Positions 62,623-64,000 of a stretch of DNA of 64,000 bases are shown here, piece by piece (positions within the stretch are counted from its first letter, which is position 1; each line of letters begins with the position of its first letter). The notes under the pieces were generated by a model, which saw only the letters and a program-made list of their open reading frames with translations, was not told the DNA's origin and made no database searches. This DNA is from Candidatus Raymondbacteria bacterium RIFOXYA2_FULL_49_16. GTDB taxonomy: Bacteria; Fibrobacterota; OXYB2-FULL-49-7; XYB2-FULL-49-35. Where the stretch lies: contig MFYT01000070.1 of the NCBI GenBank assembly GCA_001789205.1, forward strand, positions 58,169 through 122,168, in the 5' to 3' direction. Both the position numbers and the translations under genes were made by a program.

Positions 62623-62950
62623 TTTGTGCGCTGCCCTGCTGGCTGGCCTGGGGTTTTTCGCTTCCCGGCCTGTTGATCCGTTTTTTAAGATCAGTGCTGA
62701 ATTTAAAGAGCGGCACAATCCGTTCGAGAAGCGGAACGATTTCACCTGTTTTTGGATTGCGTGCAGGACGGGGTTTGCGGACCTTGGTAAGAAAGGTTCC
62801 AAAGCCCCTGATTTCAATATTTTTACCCTCAATGAGAGTGTCGGAGACAACAGTGAGGAATTCTTCGACTGCGAGTTTGACATCGGCCTGCGTAAGACCT
62901 GTTCCCTTTGAAATATCGGCGATTATGTCCTGCTTGGTAATGTTTCCCAC
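62597..62950 (-). CDS. HU/IHF-family DNA-binding protein
   Basis: 117 residues from GTG at 62950 with AGGAGGG 5 bp upstream. The N-terminus GNITKQDIIADISKGTGLTQ and core FGTFLTKVRKPRPARNPKTG (beta-arm with RNP) are typical. About 25 extra residues rich in Gln/Ser/Ala form a C-terminal tail not found in E. coli HU. It bends DNA as a dimer. It is upstream of the protease fusion and 69 bp from kdsA in the same direction. Confidence 0.95.
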   Translation of the reverse strand: MGNITKQDIIADISKGTGLTQADVKLAVEEFLTVVSDTLIEGKNIEIRGFGTFLTKVRKPRPARNPKTGEIVPLLERIVPLFKFSTDLKKRINRPGSEKPQASQQGSAQSAGEAAIY

Positions 62951-63019
62951 AAACACCCTCCTGAGTTTATCGTGTATAATGGTAAAATACAAATAGTTAT
63001 GTAGTTTGGCAAGGAAAAT

Positions 63020-63811
63020 TTATTTTCGTGCGCCCGAAACAGCGTCAATTTTTATCAGGGTTTTCACGAGAGATGCTAACTGCCGCAGAGGGAATGAAGT
63101 GGCAGCATCGGATTTCGCCTTTGCAGGGTCAGGATGCACTTCCAGAAAGAACCCGTCAACGCCCGCACCAGCGGCTGCGCGTGCAAGGGGCGCGACCATG
63201 TCGCGGTCTCCCAATGAAACAGTTCCGCCCATGCCCGGTCTCTGCACTGCGTGTGTTGCGTCGAATATGACTGGAAAACCCAATGAGCGCATGAGGGGAA
63301 GGCCGCGCATGTCCACGACAAGGTTGTGATACCCGAATGATGCGCCCCGTTCAGTGAGCATGATTTTTTTATTGTTGGTTGAAAGAACTTTTTTTATTAT
63401 CTGCTCCATATCTTCGGGAGCGGCGAACTGGGCCTTTTTGATATTTATTGTCTTTCCTGTTTTCGCGGCGGCAATAATCAGGTCTGTCTGGCGGGACAAA
63501 AACGCGGGTATCTGGATGATATCAACAACTTTCGCGACTATCGCGGCCTGGTCTGGCGTGTGAATATCGGTCAGCACCCTGAGGCCGAATGTTTTTTTAA
63601 CGGAATTGAGTATTTCAAGTCCCTGCCTGATTCCCAATCCTCTGAAGGAATCTTTCGATGTCCTGTTTGCCTTGTCGAATGACGCTTTGAAAACAACGGG
63701 AACATTGAGTGTTTCAGAAACAGCCTTGAGTTCCTGCGCAATGGCAAAGCAGAGTGCCTTGGATTCAATGACACACGGGCCTGCGATGAAGAGAAGGGGT
63801 TTTGTTTGCAT
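63020..63811 (-). CDS. kdsA: 3-deoxy-D-manno-octulosonate 8-phosphate synthase
   Basis: 263 residues; condenses arabinose 5-phosphate and PEP to Kdo8P for the LPS core. IAGPCVIES holds the Cys of the metal-dependent class; non-metal enzymes such as E. coli's have Asn there. KASFDKANRTS, DIIQIPAFLSRQTDL and ATHAVQRPG are all diagnostic. ATG at 63811. It precedes the HU gene in a probable operon on the minus strand. Confidence 0.96.
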   Translation of the reverse strand: MQTKPLLFIAGPCVIESKALCFAIAQELKAVSETLNVPVVFKASFDKANRTSKDSFRGLGIRQGLEILNSVKKTFGLRVLTDIHTPDQAAIVAKVVDIIQIPAFLSRQTDLIIAAAKTGKTINIKKAQFAAPEDMEQIIKKVLSTNNKKIMLTERGASFGYHNLVVDMRGLPLMRSLGFPVIFDATHAVQRPGMGGTVSLGDRDMVAPLARAAAGAGVDGFFLEVHPDPAKAKSDAATSFPLRQLASLVKTLIKIDAVSGARK

Positions 63812-63883
63812 TACTTTAAGTCCTTTGTTTCAGTGAACGTCTCGCCCCGTACATAGTGCAATGGAGTGAGGTCTTTATATTCA

Positions 63884-64000
63884 TTATTTTACCAGCAACA
63901 TTCTACGTTTTTGGATGAAATCATCCGCTATTATCCGATAGATATATAGACCACTGGCGAGTGTTCTGCCATTATCCGATTTACCATCCCAAATAACAGA
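63884..64000 (-). CDS. C-terminal end of a secreted protein with FlgD-like sorting segment (partial)
   Basis: The last 38 codons of a minus-strand gene enter from the right edge: SVIWDGKSDNGRTLASGLYI then YRIIADD and RRMLLVK-stop at 63884-63886. The WDGK-x-DNGR-x-LASG-x-Y pattern is that of FlgD-Ig-like C-terminal ends of secreted proteins in the FCB group, and echoes YVWDGTNRNGRMSRNGRYF of the 1535-residue protein. The gene lies 72 bp upstream of kdsA; its catalytic part is outside the window. Confidence 0.8.
   Translation of the reverse strand, partial: SVIWDGKSDNGRTLASGLYIYRIIADDFIQKRRMLLVK

Noticed and set aside
62623-62883. 87-residue N-terminal extension of the protease fusion
   Set aside because: It lies wholly within the HU gene in another frame and does not look like a leader; the GTG at 62622 gives a good signal peptide.

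Overview
The window most resembles the chromosome of an anaerobic, diderm, LPS-making bacterium of the FCB group, possibly Fibrobacterota. Lipid A, Kdo and murein genes are present (lpxB, kdsA, an msbA-like exporter, murA). So are outer-membrane barrels ending in Phe, large secreted proteins with a FlgD-like C-terminal segment, acetate metabolism through Pta, and many Fe-S and radical-SAM genes. The phylum is inferred from gene content only; no rRNA is present. One tRNA-Lys(CTT) is found.

Layout. 1-2840: a left-edge-truncated cysteine desulfurase behind an ArsR-type regulator, then a lipoprotein/barrel pair with a strong operator palindrome. 2888-6344: an accessory region with a 239-bp direct repeat (97% identical copies), two elaborate hairpin elements each starting at an ACCCAAC core, a Bro-N gene and an A+T-rich membrane-TPR gene. 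It looks like integron-type cassettes without an integrase. 6621-13247: Rnl5-type RNA ligase, a toxin-antitoxin-TetR operon, a metallo-beta-lactamase-fold protein, a PAS sigma-54 activator, catalase and a DUF454 protein. 13410-18612: a textbook sigma-54 promoter drives psd, a DUF89 phosphatase and a putative Mn transporter; then a 5'-truncated PLP-enzyme remnant, a radical-SAM gene and pta. 18933-27370: a DegT aminotransferase and redox genes lead into a large metal/Fe-S cluster (IscU-like scaffold, three NifX-like domains, two small Gly-rich proteins, two ferredoxin-containing MinD-like ATPases and an Mrp-NifX fusion). This set matches the orange-protein (ORP) cluster of Desulfovibrio, which is also under a sigma-54 activator. 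27417-33997: a tightly coupled seven-gene envelope operon with two secreted propeller-like proteins, a Cys-rich FGE-like lipoprotein, a TPR-barrel protein, a degenerate rhodanese, MauE and a DsbA-like protein.

34056-38482: feoB-feoA-mntR/dtxR-nikR metal regulation, then a cupin regulator and a PHP phosphoesterase. 38481-38611 carries inverted arrays of a 7-bp repeat. 38613-43614: radical SAM, msbA, an integrase-type transposase, a PIN protein with a small partner, and a Gly-zipper protein. 43847-47549: tRNA-Lys with terminator, then an O-antigen ligase/polymerase and two glycosyltransferases. 47622-51984: small envelope proteins, LytR_C protein, lpxB and murA.

52070-64000 (minus strand): kdsA, an HU/IHF protein, a protease-propeller-barrel fusion, an outer-membrane barrel, a 1535-residue secreted protein and a PorV-like barrel; the 3' end of another secreted protein enters from the right edge. 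The most promising leads are the cassette-like region, the sigma-54-linked ORP-like cluster, and the operon pairing a 20-cysteine lipoprotein with its own disulfide-forming enzymes.
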